DNA of 64,000 nt from an uncultured Clostridia bacterium. Its GTDB lineage: Bacteria; Bacillota; Clostridia; Oscillospirales; Ruminococcaceae. A program made the position numbers and the translations under genes. The notes beneath the pieces are model-generated. The model saw nothing but the letters and a program-made list of their open reading frames with translations. It ran no database searches and was not told the origin of the DNA. Location: contig CANQRG010000009.1 in assembly GCA_947626165.1 (NCBI GenBank), positions 1 through 64,000 of the forward strand, written 5' to 3'. Shown piece by piece: positions 27,357 to 35,099 of this stretch; position 1 is the first letter of the stretch; the number at the start of each line of letters is the position of its first letter.

Positions 27357-28583
27357 TTACTTTGCCAAAAACTCTTTTCGGCTTTTTCTTGAAAACGCCA
27401 TAAGCTGCGGCTTTTCCTTTATCAAATCAAAATCAATAGAGCTAAGCGGTGTGCGCTTCTTTATAAGACTTGTGTAAATTCCTGCTCTCTTTACATCGCC
27501 TATCATTATGTATCCTTTAAGTCGGTTCGACTTGTAAAACAGCTTCTTATAATTACTGTCATCAGCGCTTACATAACTCTCTCCCTCGTATGTTCCGGCA
27601 GTGATAATGTGAAGTCCAAAAAAGCCTATAGCATTCATAGGAATAGCATTATCGTATGAAGCGTCACCGCCTGCCATATTTATACCTGCCGTCTCACCCT
27701 GCATATATGCATTAGGCAACAAAGCCATAACCTTATCAGTATTGCTGGAAACATCATGCGACTCTGTACAGTCGCCTGCTGAGTAAATATCCTTGATTGA
27801 AGTTCTGCACTTAATGTCTGTAACAATTCCCTTATTCACCTTGCCGCCTATATCTTTTATTAGAGAAATACAAGGTCTAACTCCTACAGCCAGCACAAGA
27901 ATATCAAAATCGATCTCAGTACCGCTTACAAGAGTTGCCTTATTTTTCTCAAACTTCTTTACACTGTCGCTTAGATAGAATTTTACACCCTGTGATTCAA
28001 TATGCTTACGAACAACTTCCGAGCCGTCCGAATCAAGAATTGACGGCAGAATGCGGTCTGCTAAATCAACGACAGTTATGCTTTCCACCTTATCGTTTAT
28101 GCCCTCAGCGCATTTAAGACCTATCAGTCCTGCTCCAACAATAAGCACCTTGCTCTGCGGTGTTATTGCCTTTTCAAGCTTATGTGCGTCGTCCAGCGTC
28201 ATAAAGCTGAATTTTTTCTTGACCTTGTCAAGTCCGTCCATAGGCGGAACAAAAGGCACAGAGCCTGTTGCCACCAAAAGTTTTTCATATGGCACTTCCT
28301 TGCCGTCTGAAAGTAAAACCTTCTTTTCCTTTTTGTCAATTGAAACGACCGTCTTGCCCAGCATTTTCTTTACCTTGTTGTCTTTATAAAAGCTGTCGGG
28401 ACGGTATTTCATTCTCTGCTCATCGGTCTTACCGTATAAAAGATAAGAAATAAGCGGTCTTGAATATGTATGGTGAGGCTCGGACGCAATTAATGTTATT
28501 TCTCCGTCCTTGTCAATACTTCTTATTCCCTCAACACAGCCGATACCACCTGCCGAGTTTCCGATAATTACATACTTGCTCAT
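27357..28583 (-). CDS. FAD-dependent NAD(P)H oxidoreductase of the glutamate synthase cluster
   Basis: The 408-residue flavoprotein has an FAD-binding start, IIGNSAGGIGCVEGI, an NAD-binding GAGLIGLKCAEGI near residue 150 and the second FAD motif IYSAGDCTES. It belongs to the NADH-rubredoxin/nitrite reductase-like group rather than to GltD, since it lacks the GltD N-terminal Fe-S region. In this cluster it probably passes electrons from NAD(P)H through the adjacent ferredoxin to the FMN subunit. It is spaced 12 nt from the ferredoxin gene. Confidence 0.88.
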   Translation of the reverse strand: MSKYVIIGNSAGGIGCVEGIRSIDKDGEITLIASEPHHTYSRPLISYLLYGKTDEQRMKYRPDSFYKDNKVKKMLGKTVVSIDKKEKKVLLSDGKEVPYEKLLVATGSVPFVPPMDGLDKVKKKFSFMTLDDAHKLEKAITPQSKVLIVGAGLIGLKCAEGINDKVESITVVDLADRILPSILDSDGSEVVRKHIESQGVKFYLSDSVKKFEKNKATLVSGTEIDFDILVLAVGVRPCISLIKDIGGKVNKGIVTDIKCRTSIKDIYSAGDCTESHDVSSNTDKVMALLPNAYMQGETAGINMAGGDASYDNAIPMNAIGFFGLHIITAGTYEGESYVSADDSNYKKLFYKSNRLKGYIMIGDVKRAGIYTSLIKKRTPLSSIDFDLIKEKPQLMAFSRKSRKEFLAK

Positions 28584-28594
28584 ATTACCGCCTC

Positions 28595-29026
28595 CTATTC
28601 CTTTTCTTCATAAATTATCGCTCTGTTCGGACAGCCCTCAACACACGCAGGCTTTCCGTTAGAATTCTTCAAACAAAGCTCACACTTTTGAACAACTCCG
28701 TCATCGGACGGCATTATTGCTCCGTAAGGGCAGGACAGAACACAGGTATAACAACCCACGCACTTTTCTTTGTCGATCTCAATCACTCCGTCAACTACCG
28801 ACAATGCTCCGGTTATACAGCCCTTAACGCACAGCGGTTCTTCGCAGTGGCGGCAGGAGACCGCAAATGATATTCCGTCCTTTTCCTCTATTTGTATTCT
28901 GGGATTGATTTTAACATTCTTTAGTGCTTTTGCCATATCGTCTTCCCCTGAATTTGCAAAAGCACAATTATATTCACACAAATGGCACCCTAAACACCAT
29001 TTTTCATCTACATAAATTCGCTTCAT
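28595..29026 (-). CDS. Ferredoxin-type 4Fe-4S electron-transfer subunit
   Basis: The 143-residue protein has cysteine groups for about four 4Fe-4S clusters: CLGCHLCEYNC, CRHCEEPLCVKGC, CVGCYTCVLSC and CELC...CVEGC. This is the HycB/DMSO reductase-B type of electron carrier. I chose ATG 29026 (MKRIYVDEKWC). The in-frame extension to 29098 only translates the AATTGATAATTG repeat, and GAGGG lies before 29026. It probably links the flavoprotein to the FMN glutamate synthase subunit. Confidence 0.9.
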   Translation of the reverse strand: MKRIYVDEKWCLGCHLCEYNCAFANSGEDDMAKALKNVKINPRIQIEEKDGISFAVSCRHCEEPLCVKGCITGALSVVDGVIEIDKEKCVGCYTCVLSCPYGAIMPSDDGVVQKCELCLKNSNGKPACVEGCPNRAIIYEEKE

Positions 29027-29040
29027 AAATCTACCCTCCG

Positions 29041-29092
29041 CTACATTATAATTGATAATTGACAATTGATAATTGATAATTGATAATTTAAT
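29041..29092. repeat. AATTGATAATTG tandem tract
   Basis: Five near-perfect copies of a 10-bp-type unit AATTGATAATTGATAATTG abut the ferredoxin ribosome site. The same unit occurs at 8940 and 62800 next to other mosaic repeats, and inverted near 43298. Confidence 0.75.
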
Positions 29093-29108
29093 ATCCATTG
29101 TACTCTAT

Positions 29109-29604
29109 CTCATTTCCATTCGTACAGCCTAGCTTACCAAAATCAGCAGAACTAGCACCAGCAAAGTTTATAATATTTCTATCTGCACAGCCCGCCGTTG
29201 CTTAAACTATAACCTTGTTCAAGCTTATCAAAATCAGCAGAACTAACGCCAGCGCAGTTTACAACATTTCTATTTGCACAGCCTGCCGTTACTAAAACTA
29301 TAACCTTGTTCAAGCTTACCAAAATCAGAAGAACTAGCACCGGCACAGTTTATAACATTTTCATTTGTACAGCCTGCCGTTACTCAAGCTATAACCTTGT
29401 TCAAGCTTACTAAAGGCAGCAGAACTAGCACCAGCACAGTTTATAACATTTCTCTTTGTACAGCCTGCCGTTACTCAAACTATAACCTTGTTCAAGTTTA
29501 TCAAAATAACCAGAACTAGCACCAGCACAGTATTTCTCTTTGTACAGCCTGCCGTTTCTCAAACTATAACCTTGTTCAAGTTTACCAAAGGCAGCAGAAC
29601 CAAC
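29109..29604 (-). repeat. 91-bp tandem repeat array
   Basis: Five to six copies of a 91-bp unit are visible. The marker CAGCCTGCCGTT (plus strand) recurs at 29188, 29279, 29370, 29461 and 29545, giving spacings of 91, 91, 91 and 84 bp. A partial copy lies at the left edge. Since 91 is not a multiple of three, the unit is not a coding repeat. On the minus strand each copy reads GCTGCC/GCTGAT, TTTGGTAAGCTTGAACAAGG, then AACGGCAGGCTGTAC. This relates it to the GCTGCC...GGCAGGC modules at 36885 and 37259. The array fills the gap between two glutamate synthase genes. Confidence 0.92.
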
Positions 29605-29616
29605 GGCGGCTCGCCG

Positions 29617-31122
29617 TTATTCGCCGGCGTGTTTTATACCGAGAATTTGTAACTCCTTATCGGTTAAGCCAATACCTCTAAGCATAAGCCTGTTACCACG
29701 AAGTGACTCGATAGAGTTGATACCCATACCGCCCATTATTTCTTTGATTTCGTGGTTCCAAGCAGTAAGAAGATTAACAAGCCTCTTATAGCCTATATCA
29801 GGGTTAAGTCGCCTTACCAAATCCTCTCGCTGTGTCGCAATGCCCCAGTTGCATCTTCCCTGCTGACAGCTTCTGCAAAGGTGACAGCCAAGAGCTAAAA
29901 GTGCAGAAGTTCCGATATAAACTGCGTCTGCTCCAAGCGCAATAGCCTTTACAATATCAGCCGATGAACGAATTGAACCTCCGACAACAATGGAAACCTT
30001 GTTTCTTATTCCCTCTTCACGAAGTCTTTGGTCAACGCTCGCCAACGCAAGCTCAATAGGAATACCCACATTGTCTCTTATTCTGGTCGGTGCAGCACCT
30101 GTTCCTCCTCTGTAGCCGTCGATTGCGATAATATCAGCTCCGCCCCTTGCAATACCAGAAGCTATAGCCGCAACATTATGTACCGCCGCTATCTTTACAA
30201 TAACAGGCTTTTTGTAGTCAGACGCCTCTTTAAGCGAATAAACAAGCTGTCTCAAATCTTCAATCGAATAAATATCGTGGTGAGGCGCAGGAGAAATAGC
30301 GTCCGAACCTTTTGGTATCATTCTGGTCTTTGAAATATCATCACCGACCTTTATTCCAGGAAGGTGTCCGCCGATACCCGGTTTTGCACCCTGTCCCATT
30401 TTGATCTCAATAGCTGCTCCAGCGTTTAAGTAATCCTTGTGAACTCCGAAACGTCCCGACGCAACCTGAACAATTGTATGCGGACCGTATTTATAAAAAT
30501 CCTTATGAAGTCCGCCCTCACCTGTGTTATAGTAGGTTCCAAGCTCCTCTGCGGCTCTTGCGAGGCTCTCGTGAGCGTTGTAGCTTATAGAACCGTAAGA
30601 CATTGCCGAGAACATTATAGGAATATCAAGCTTCAGCTGCGGTGTTAGATTGTTCTTTATCTCGCCCTTTGAGTTAAATTCTACCTTCTCAGGCTTTGCA
30701 CCTAAGAAAACTCTTGTCTCCATAGGCTCACGAAGCGGATCTATTGATGGGTTCGTTACCTGCGACGCATTTATAAGCATCTTATCCCAGTAAATAGGAT
30801 AGTTCTTAGGATTACCCATTGACGAGAGCAGAACTCCGCCTGTGCCTGCCTGTCTGTAAATCTCAGATATGTTCTCACTCTTCCAGTTTGCGTTTTCTCT
30901 GAAAGTATGATTGGTCTTGACGATTTTCAGAGCCCTTGTCGGGCAAAGCGCTACGCATCTGTGACAGCATACGCACTTTGCATTATCCGATACCATACAG
31001 TCCAAATCCTCGTCATATTTATGAACTTCATTTGCACATTGGCGCTCGCATACACGACAGCCTATGCATTTATCTTTATCCCTCACAACTTCAAATTCGG
31101 GATATAAAAAATCTATCGCCAT
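29617..31122 (-). CDS. Glutamate synthase central FMN/Fe-S subunit, archaeal type
   Basis: This subunit reduces 2-iminoglutarate to glutamate. Residues 1-75 carry two ferredoxin-like clusters (CIGCRVCERQC and CVCCHRCVALC) not found in ordinary GltB. The FMN-binding TIM-barrel follows, with AMSYGSIS, KMGQGAKPGIGGHLPG and DGYRGGTGAAP. The cysteine motif CHLCRSCQQGRCNWG near residue 418 binds a 3Fe-4S cluster. The 501-residue length fits the split archaeal-type form. A CGGCGAGCCGCCG hairpin and the 91-bp array follow the stop. Confidence 0.94.
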   Translation of the reverse strand: MAIDFLYPEFEVVRDKDKCIGCRVCERQCANEVHKYDEDLDCMVSDNAKCVCCHRCVALCPTRALKIVKTNHTFRENANWKSENISEIYRQAGTGGVLLSSMGNPKNYPIYWDKMLINASQVTNPSIDPLREPMETRVFLGAKPEKVEFNSKGEIKNNLTPQLKLDIPIMFSAMSYGSISYNAHESLARAAEELGTYYNTGEGGLHKDFYKYGPHTIVQVASGRFGVHKDYLNAGAAIEIKMGQGAKPGIGGHLPGIKVGDDISKTRMIPKGSDAISPAPHHDIYSIEDLRQLVYSLKEASDYKKPVIVKIAAVHNVAAIASGIARGGADIIAIDGYRGGTGAAPTRIRDNVGIPIELALASVDQRLREEGIRNKVSIVVGGSIRSSADIVKAIALGADAVYIGTSALLALGCHLCRSCQQGRCNWGIATQREDLVRRLNPDIGYKRLVNLLTAWNHEIKEIMGGMGINSIESLRGNRLMLRGIGLTDKELQILGIKHAGE

Positions 31123-31250
31123 AATAACCTCCGTTTAGATATTAGATGTTAGAAATAAGAGGTTAGAGTTTCTTATTTCTAAATATGTTAACTTCTAATA
31201 TCTAGTTTCAAATCTATAATCTCTTGCCTCTTGCTTATTGCTTATTGCAT
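31123..31250. repeat. Purine-rich repeat gap between glutamate synthase genes
   Basis: The gap between the glutaminase and FMN genes holds the inverted TTAGAGGCAAGAAGCAAG-type tract and TTAGAAATAAGAGGTTAGAG tracts. No reading frame or terminator is seen, so the operon can continue through it. Confidence 0.65.
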
Positions 31251-32351
31251 CTAGAGCCTTGCCATCGCCTTTGGCTGTAAAGTAGCTATAACAGGTTCTC
31301 CGCCTTTAGGCGACCAAATCTTATCAAGCTCAGGCTCGATAATTCTTATAGCACACTCCTCGCTTGCCATATAAACCATATCGTCCTTTTCGCCGACTAC
31401 CATTGAACGCAGCTTTAACCTGTCGTTAAGAGCCATAAGTCCGCCCTCAAAGCCGAGAATTATTGAAAACGGTCCTGTAATCAAAAGTCCGGGAAAAGCG
31501 TTTCTAAGATAATTGAGTTTATCTCTTTCCTTCTTAGGCATACTTTCTATAGTTGACCAGAAAGGCGCGGCAATTACATTTGCAGCGTCCTCTAAGGACA
31601 GCTTCTGTTTTCTTAATAGATAATCTATTATATATGTAATGACCTCTGTATCCGTCTGGAGCGTGCACTTGTAGCCGTACATCTCAATATCGCGTCTGTT
31701 TGCGTCGTAGCTTGAAATCTCTCCGTTGTGTACTATAGAATAGTCAAGCATCGCAAATGGGTGAGCTCCTCCCCACCAACCGGGAGTGTTTGTAGGGTAT
31801 CTTCCGTGAGCGGTCCAAGCGTATCCCTCATACTCGTCTAATCTGAAATAGTCTCCGACGTCCTCTGGAAAACCTACCGCTTTGAATACTCCCATATTCT
31901 TTCCGCATGAGAAAACATAAGCTCCCTCTATATTAGAGTTTATATTTATTACGCTTCTTGTAACAAACTCCTTTTCATCAAGCTGACTGTCAGTTAGCTT
32001 CGTCGGCAGCGGATTTACGAAATATCTCCAAATAAGTGGCTCAGCCGTTATGGTCTGATTTGGCTTAACTGGAATCTTAGACAAGTTGATAATGTCAAAA
32101 TGCCTGTCTAAAAATCTTTCGCATTCCTCTCTGGATTTGTTTGAATCGTAAAACACGTGAAAGGCGTAAAGGTCTTTATACTGCGGATATATACCATATC
32201 CTGCAAAGCCTCCGCCCAAACCGTTGGAACGGTCGTGCATAGTCGCTATTGACTGGACGATTTTAGAACCGTTGATTTTCTTCCCGCTTGTCGAAATCAT
32301 TCCCGAAATCGCACAGCCCGACGGAATTCTTATCTCTCCCTCTTTAAGCAT
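31251..32351 (-). CDS. Glutamate synthase glutaminase (class II amidotransferase) subunit
   Basis: This separate subunit releases ammonia from glutamine. The 366-residue protein has the amidotransferase segments HGRYPTNTPGWWGGAHPFAMLDYSIVHNGEISSYDANRR and LQTDTEVITY. The nucleophile is probably Cys13 (GCAISGMIS), reached after removal of a short propeptide, as in other class II enzymes. It is first in the split glutamate synthase cluster, behind an attenuated leader with an ANTAR-type hairpin. GGAGGAAGC precedes the ATG. Confidence 0.9.
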   Translation of the reverse strand: MLKEGEIRIPSGCAISGMISTSGKKINGSKIVQSIATMHDRSNGLGGGFAGYGIYPQYKDLYAFHVFYDSNKSREECERFLDRHFDIINLSKIPVKPNQTITAEPLIWRYFVNPLPTKLTDSQLDEKEFVTRSVININSNIEGAYVFSCGKNMGVFKAVGFPEDVGDYFRLDEYEGYAWTAHGRYPTNTPGWWGGAHPFAMLDYSIVHNGEISSYDANRRDIEMYGYKCTLQTDTEVITYIIDYLLRKQKLSLEDAANVIAAPFWSTIESMPKKERDKLNYLRNAFPGLLITGPFSIILGFEGGLMALNDRLKLRSMVVGEKDDMVYMASEECAIRIIEPELDKIWSPKGGEPVIATLQPKAMARL

Positions 32352-32418
32352 ACTGCTTCCTCCTGACTTATAAATTATATGTAATATTATTCAGTGTTCA
32401 ATTAATTAAATCAAGCAC

Positions 32419-32470
32419 AAAAAAAGTATTCACAAAACAGCCGCAGTAAAACCTGTCGCTTAGTGAACAC
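32419..32470 (-). terminator. Leader terminator of the glutamate synthase cluster
   Basis: On the minus strand GTGTTCAC (from 32470) pairs with GTGAATAC (to 32426), with an inner ACAG/CTGT pairing, and is followed by seven T. It lies between the promoter and the first gene, so it is an attenuator. Its 5' arm overlaps the AxxG-hexaloop hairpin at 32465-32478. Confidence 0.85.
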
Positions 32471-32478
32471 CATTGTCC
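32465..32478 (-). promoter_or_regulatory. Candidate ANTAR-binding hairpin, glt leader
   Basis: On the minus strand GGAC-AATGGT-GTTC forms a 4-bp stem with a six-base loop that has A at position 1 and G at position 4. That is the loop signature recognised by ANTAR antiterminators such as EutV and NasR. Forming this hairpin uses the GTTC needed by the downstream terminator, so the two are mutually exclusive. I could not find a convincing second hairpin upstream. Confidence 0.6.
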
Positions 32479-32508
32479 CGAATATTAACCTTTTTTACTC
32501 TATTCCAC

Positions 32509-32537
32509 ATTCTATCACATCACTATTTCCTTGTCAA
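32509..32537 (-). promoter_or_regulatory. Promoter of the glutamate synthase cluster
   Basis: TTGACA (32537-32532) and TAGAAT (32514-32509) on the minus strand are spaced by 17 bp. The leader to the first ATG is about 150 nt. Confidence 0.8.
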
Positions 32538-32783
32538 GCATTTTTGCAGAATTTTTTTAATAAAATTCATTTTTTCTCAAATTAAAAGCAAAAATACGCT
32601 TGTTTTTGTAATGATTTTGCAAGTTTGTTTAATTTAACTTGCAACTTAATCGTATACTATATTAATATAATACGATTTGAATTTATTCTGTATGATTTGT
32701 TATTAAAAATTACTAAAACTTTATCTTTCAAGGCTTTTCCAATTGAATAAATATACAAATTTCAAGAAAAACTTAAAAAACAC

Positions 32784-32812
32784 TTGACAAATGAAAATAA
32801 AAAGAATATACT
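32784..32812 (+). promoter_or_regulatory. Promoter of glnN
   Basis: TTGACA (32784-32789) and TATACT (32807-32812) are spaced by 17 bp. The start point would lie only a few bases before the leader hairpin. Confidence 0.85.
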
Positions 32813-32823
32813 AACAATGTAAA

Positions 32824-32837
32824 CAGCAAAGGTGCTG
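32824..32837 (+). promoter_or_regulatory. Candidate ANTAR-binding hairpin, glnN leader
   Basis: CAGC-AAAGGT-GCTG forms a 4-bp stem with a hexaloop that has A1 and G4. Its 3' half (GGTGCTG) is also the 5' arm of the terminator at 32831-32866. Stabilising this hairpin would therefore prevent termination. Confidence 0.65.
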
Positions 32838-32866
32838 TGGACAATTAATGTCCGCAGTGCCTTTTT
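32831..32866 (+). terminator. Leader terminator of glnN
   Basis: GGTGCTGTGGACA pairs along 13 positions (three G-U) with TGTCCGCAGTGCC around ATTAA and is followed by TTTTTATTT. It lies between the promoter and the glnN start, so expression needs read-through or antitermination. Confidence 0.9.
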
Positions 32867-32901
32867 ATTTATAATTTATAATTGAAATGGAGGAAATTCA
32901 A

Positions 32902-34983
32902 ATGAGCAACATTCCTGAACTTTTCGGTGAAGATGTTTTTAACCTTAAGGTTATGAAGCAAAGACTGCCGAAGGAAACATTCAAGGCTCTGAAGAAAACC
33001 ATTGACAACGCTGAACCGTTAGACTTGTCCGTCGCAAATGTTGTGGCAAACGCAATGAAAGACTGGGCGGTAGAGAAAGGTGCGACCCACTTTACTCACT
33101 GGTTCCAGCCGATGACAGGCTTGACTGCTGAAAAGCACGACAGCTTTATCTCACCTACCCCTGACGGCGGAGTGATTATGGAGTTAAGCGGAAAAGAGCT
33201 TATCAAAGGCGAACCTGACGCTTCATCATTCCCATCAGGCGGATTGAGAGCGACATTTGAGGCAAGAGGTTACACAGCGTGGGATCCTACCTCATACGCA
33301 TTTATCAAAGATGGTTCTCTTTGTATTCCTACAGCGTTCTGTTCATACACAGGAGAAGCGCTTGACAAGAAAACTCCGTTGCTTCGTTCAATGGACGCCG
33401 TGTCAAAATCAGCTCTTAAAATTCTTGATCTATTCGGCGTAAAGGCTAACAGGGTTTCATCTACTGTCGGACCTGAACAGGAATATTTCCTTATTGAAAG
33501 AGAAGATTACGCTAAGAGAAAAGACCTCATTTACACAGGCAGAACGCTATTCGGCGCTCCTGCTCCTAAAGGTCAGGAACTCGAGGATCACTACTTCGGT
33601 TCTGTAAAGATGAGAGTTTCGGCATATATGAAGGATTTGGACGAGGAGCTTTGGAAACTCGGAATCACAGCAAAGACAAAGCACAACGAGGTTGCTCCTG
33701 CACAGCATGAGCTTGCTCCTATCTTCTCAACAACTAATATAGCTTCAGACCACAACCAGCTTACTATGGAGGCTATGAGAAAGACTGCTAAAAAGCACGG
33801 CTTTAAATGTCTTCTCCACGAAAAGCCTTTCGCAGGTGTTAACGGAAGCGGTAAGCACAACAACTGGTCGCTTTCAACAGATACAGGCATTAACCTTTTA
33901 GACCCTGGTAAGACACCTGCTGAAAACGCACAATTCCTGCTCTTTTTGACAGCAGTCATCAAGGCTGTAAACAAGTATCAGGATCTGCTCAGGCTTTCAG
34001 TTGCAACAGCAGGAAACGACCACAGACTTGGCGCTAACGAGGCTCCTCCTGCTATAATTTCAATCTTCTTAGGCGACGAGCTGACAGCTATCCTGGACGC
34101 TATCTGCAACGACGTAGATTACGACAACGACGGCGTAGCCGATTTACAGATAGGCGTTGACGTTCTGCCATCATTCCCTAAGGATAACACCGACAGAAAC
34201 AGAACCTCGCCTTTTGCATTCACAGGTAACAGATTTGAGTTTAGAATGCCGGGTTCAAGACTGTCAGTTGCAGGTCCAAATACTGTACTTAACACGATAG
34301 TTGCAGAAGTTTTAGACGAGTTCGCTGAAAAACTCACAGGCGTTGACGATTTTCAGGGTACGCTTCACGAGCTTATAAAGGAAACTATCAAGGAAAATCA
34401 AAACATAATCTTCAACGGCGACGGCTACAGCGACGAGTGGCCTAAGGAAGCTGAAAAGAGAGGTCTTTTGAACCTCAGATCAACCCCTGAAGCTATCCCC
34501 CACTTTGCCGACCCTAAGAACATTGAAGTTTTTGAGAAGCACGGCGTTTATACCGAAACTGAGATCCGTTCAAGGGTCGAAATTCTCTTAGAGGAATACG
34601 TTAAGATTCTAAACATAGAGGCTCTCACTATGATCGATATGGCTAAGAAGGATATCCTTCCTGCTGTTTCATCATATGTGAGAAAGTTAAGCGAGACTGC
34701 TAAACTTGCTAAAGAGTGCGGCGCTGACCCTGCTTACGAGATTGATCTAGTCAAGAAGCTGACAGATTTAGAAAAGGAAACATACAAAAACCTTCAGAAC
34801 CTTGAGGATATTACAGTTAAAGCCTCAGGCATTGAGGATATGAAAGAAGCGGCAACCTTCTATCACGATGAGGTTCTCACCGCTATGGGTATGCTTAGAG
34901 CTCCTGCCGATCAGCTTGAAACTCTTGTCGGCGAGAAATACTGGCCTTACCCAACTTACGGTAAAATGCTTTTCTATGTATAA
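32902..34983 (+). CDS. glnN: Glutamine synthetase type III
   Basis: GlnN condenses ammonia and glutamate. The 693-residue length and the motifs [61 protein letters not shown] and [16 protein letters not shown] are those of the large GSIII family. I chose ATG 32902; the upstream ATG 32887 lies on the GGAGGA ribosome site. Its promoter and attenuator face the divergent glutamate synthase cluster, and the ammonium transporter follows, so uptake and assimilation are grouped. Confidence 0.97.
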   Translation: MSNIPELFGEDVFNLKVMKQRLPKETFKALKKTIDNAEPLDLSVANVVANAMKDWAVEKGATHFTHWFQPMTGLTAEKHDSFISPTPDGGVIMELSGKELIKGEPDASSFPSGGLRATFEARGYTAWDPTSYAFIKDGSLCIPTAFCSYTGEALDKKTPLLRSMDAVSKSALKILDLFGVKANRVSSTVGPEQEYFLIEREDYAKRKDLIYTGRTLFGAPAPKGQELEDHYFGSVKMRVSAYMKDLDEELWKLGITAKTKHNEVAPAQHELAPIFSTTNIASDHNQLTMEAMRKTAKKHGFKCLLHEKPFAGVNGSGKHNNWSLSTDTGINLLDPGKTPAENAQFLLFLTAVIKAVNKYQDLLRLSVATAGNDHRLGANEAPPAIISIFLGDELTAILDAICNDVDYDNDGVADLQIGVDVLPSFPKDNTDRNRTSPFAFTGNRFEFRMPGSRLSVAGPNTVLNTIVAEVLDEFAEKLTGVDDFQGTLHELIKETIKENQNIIFNGDGYSDEWPKEAEKRGLLNLRSTPEAIPHFADPKNIEVFEKHGVYTETEIRSRVEILLEEYVKILNIEALTMIDMAKKDILPAVSSYVRKLSETAKLAKECGADPAYEIDLVKKLTDLEKETYKNLQNLEDITVKASGIEDMKEAATFYHDEVLTAMGMLRAPADQLETLVGEKYWPYPTYGKMLFYV

Positions 34984-35005
34984 ACAGTTCAATTAAATAT
35001 TTTTA

Positions 35006-35060
35006 GTACAAAGAGGTACAATTCCCTGAGGCTTACTGCCTAGTAGGATTTGTACCTTTT
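35006..35060 (+). promoter_or_regulatory. Attenuator before amt with ANTAR-type hairpin
   Basis: GTAC-AAAGAG-GTAC (35006-35019) is a 4-bp stem with an A1/G4 hexaloop. Its 3' arm is shared with a longer hairpin, GGTACAA...TTGTACC (35015-35056), that ends in TTTTT and looks like an intrinsic terminator. I see no clear promoter between glnN and this element, so it may control read-through from glnN into amt. Confidence 0.65.
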
Positions 35061-35099
35061 TATATTTATTTTATACCAACAAATAAAGGAGAGATTATT

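Noticed and set aside
28595..29098. Longer ferredoxin start at 29098
   Set aside because: The extra 24 residues only translate the AATTGATAATTG tandem tract; GAGGG precedes ATG 29026, which gives the normal family start.
29109..29604. CRISPR array
   Set aside because: Copies are contiguous 91-bp units with no distinct spacers and no cas genes nearby.
29109..29604. Repeat-protein or pseudogene on the minus strand
   Set aside because: A peptide-like frame (GKLEQGYSLSNGRLYK) continues through only two copies because the 91-bp period shifts the frame; stop codons follow.
32887..32901. Upstream ATG of glnN at 32887 and similar early starts of metK (386), hup (59567) and rpmE (49047)
   Set aside because: Each places the Shine-Dalgarno sequence inside the gene or adds residues outside the family start; the downstream ATG has correct spacing.
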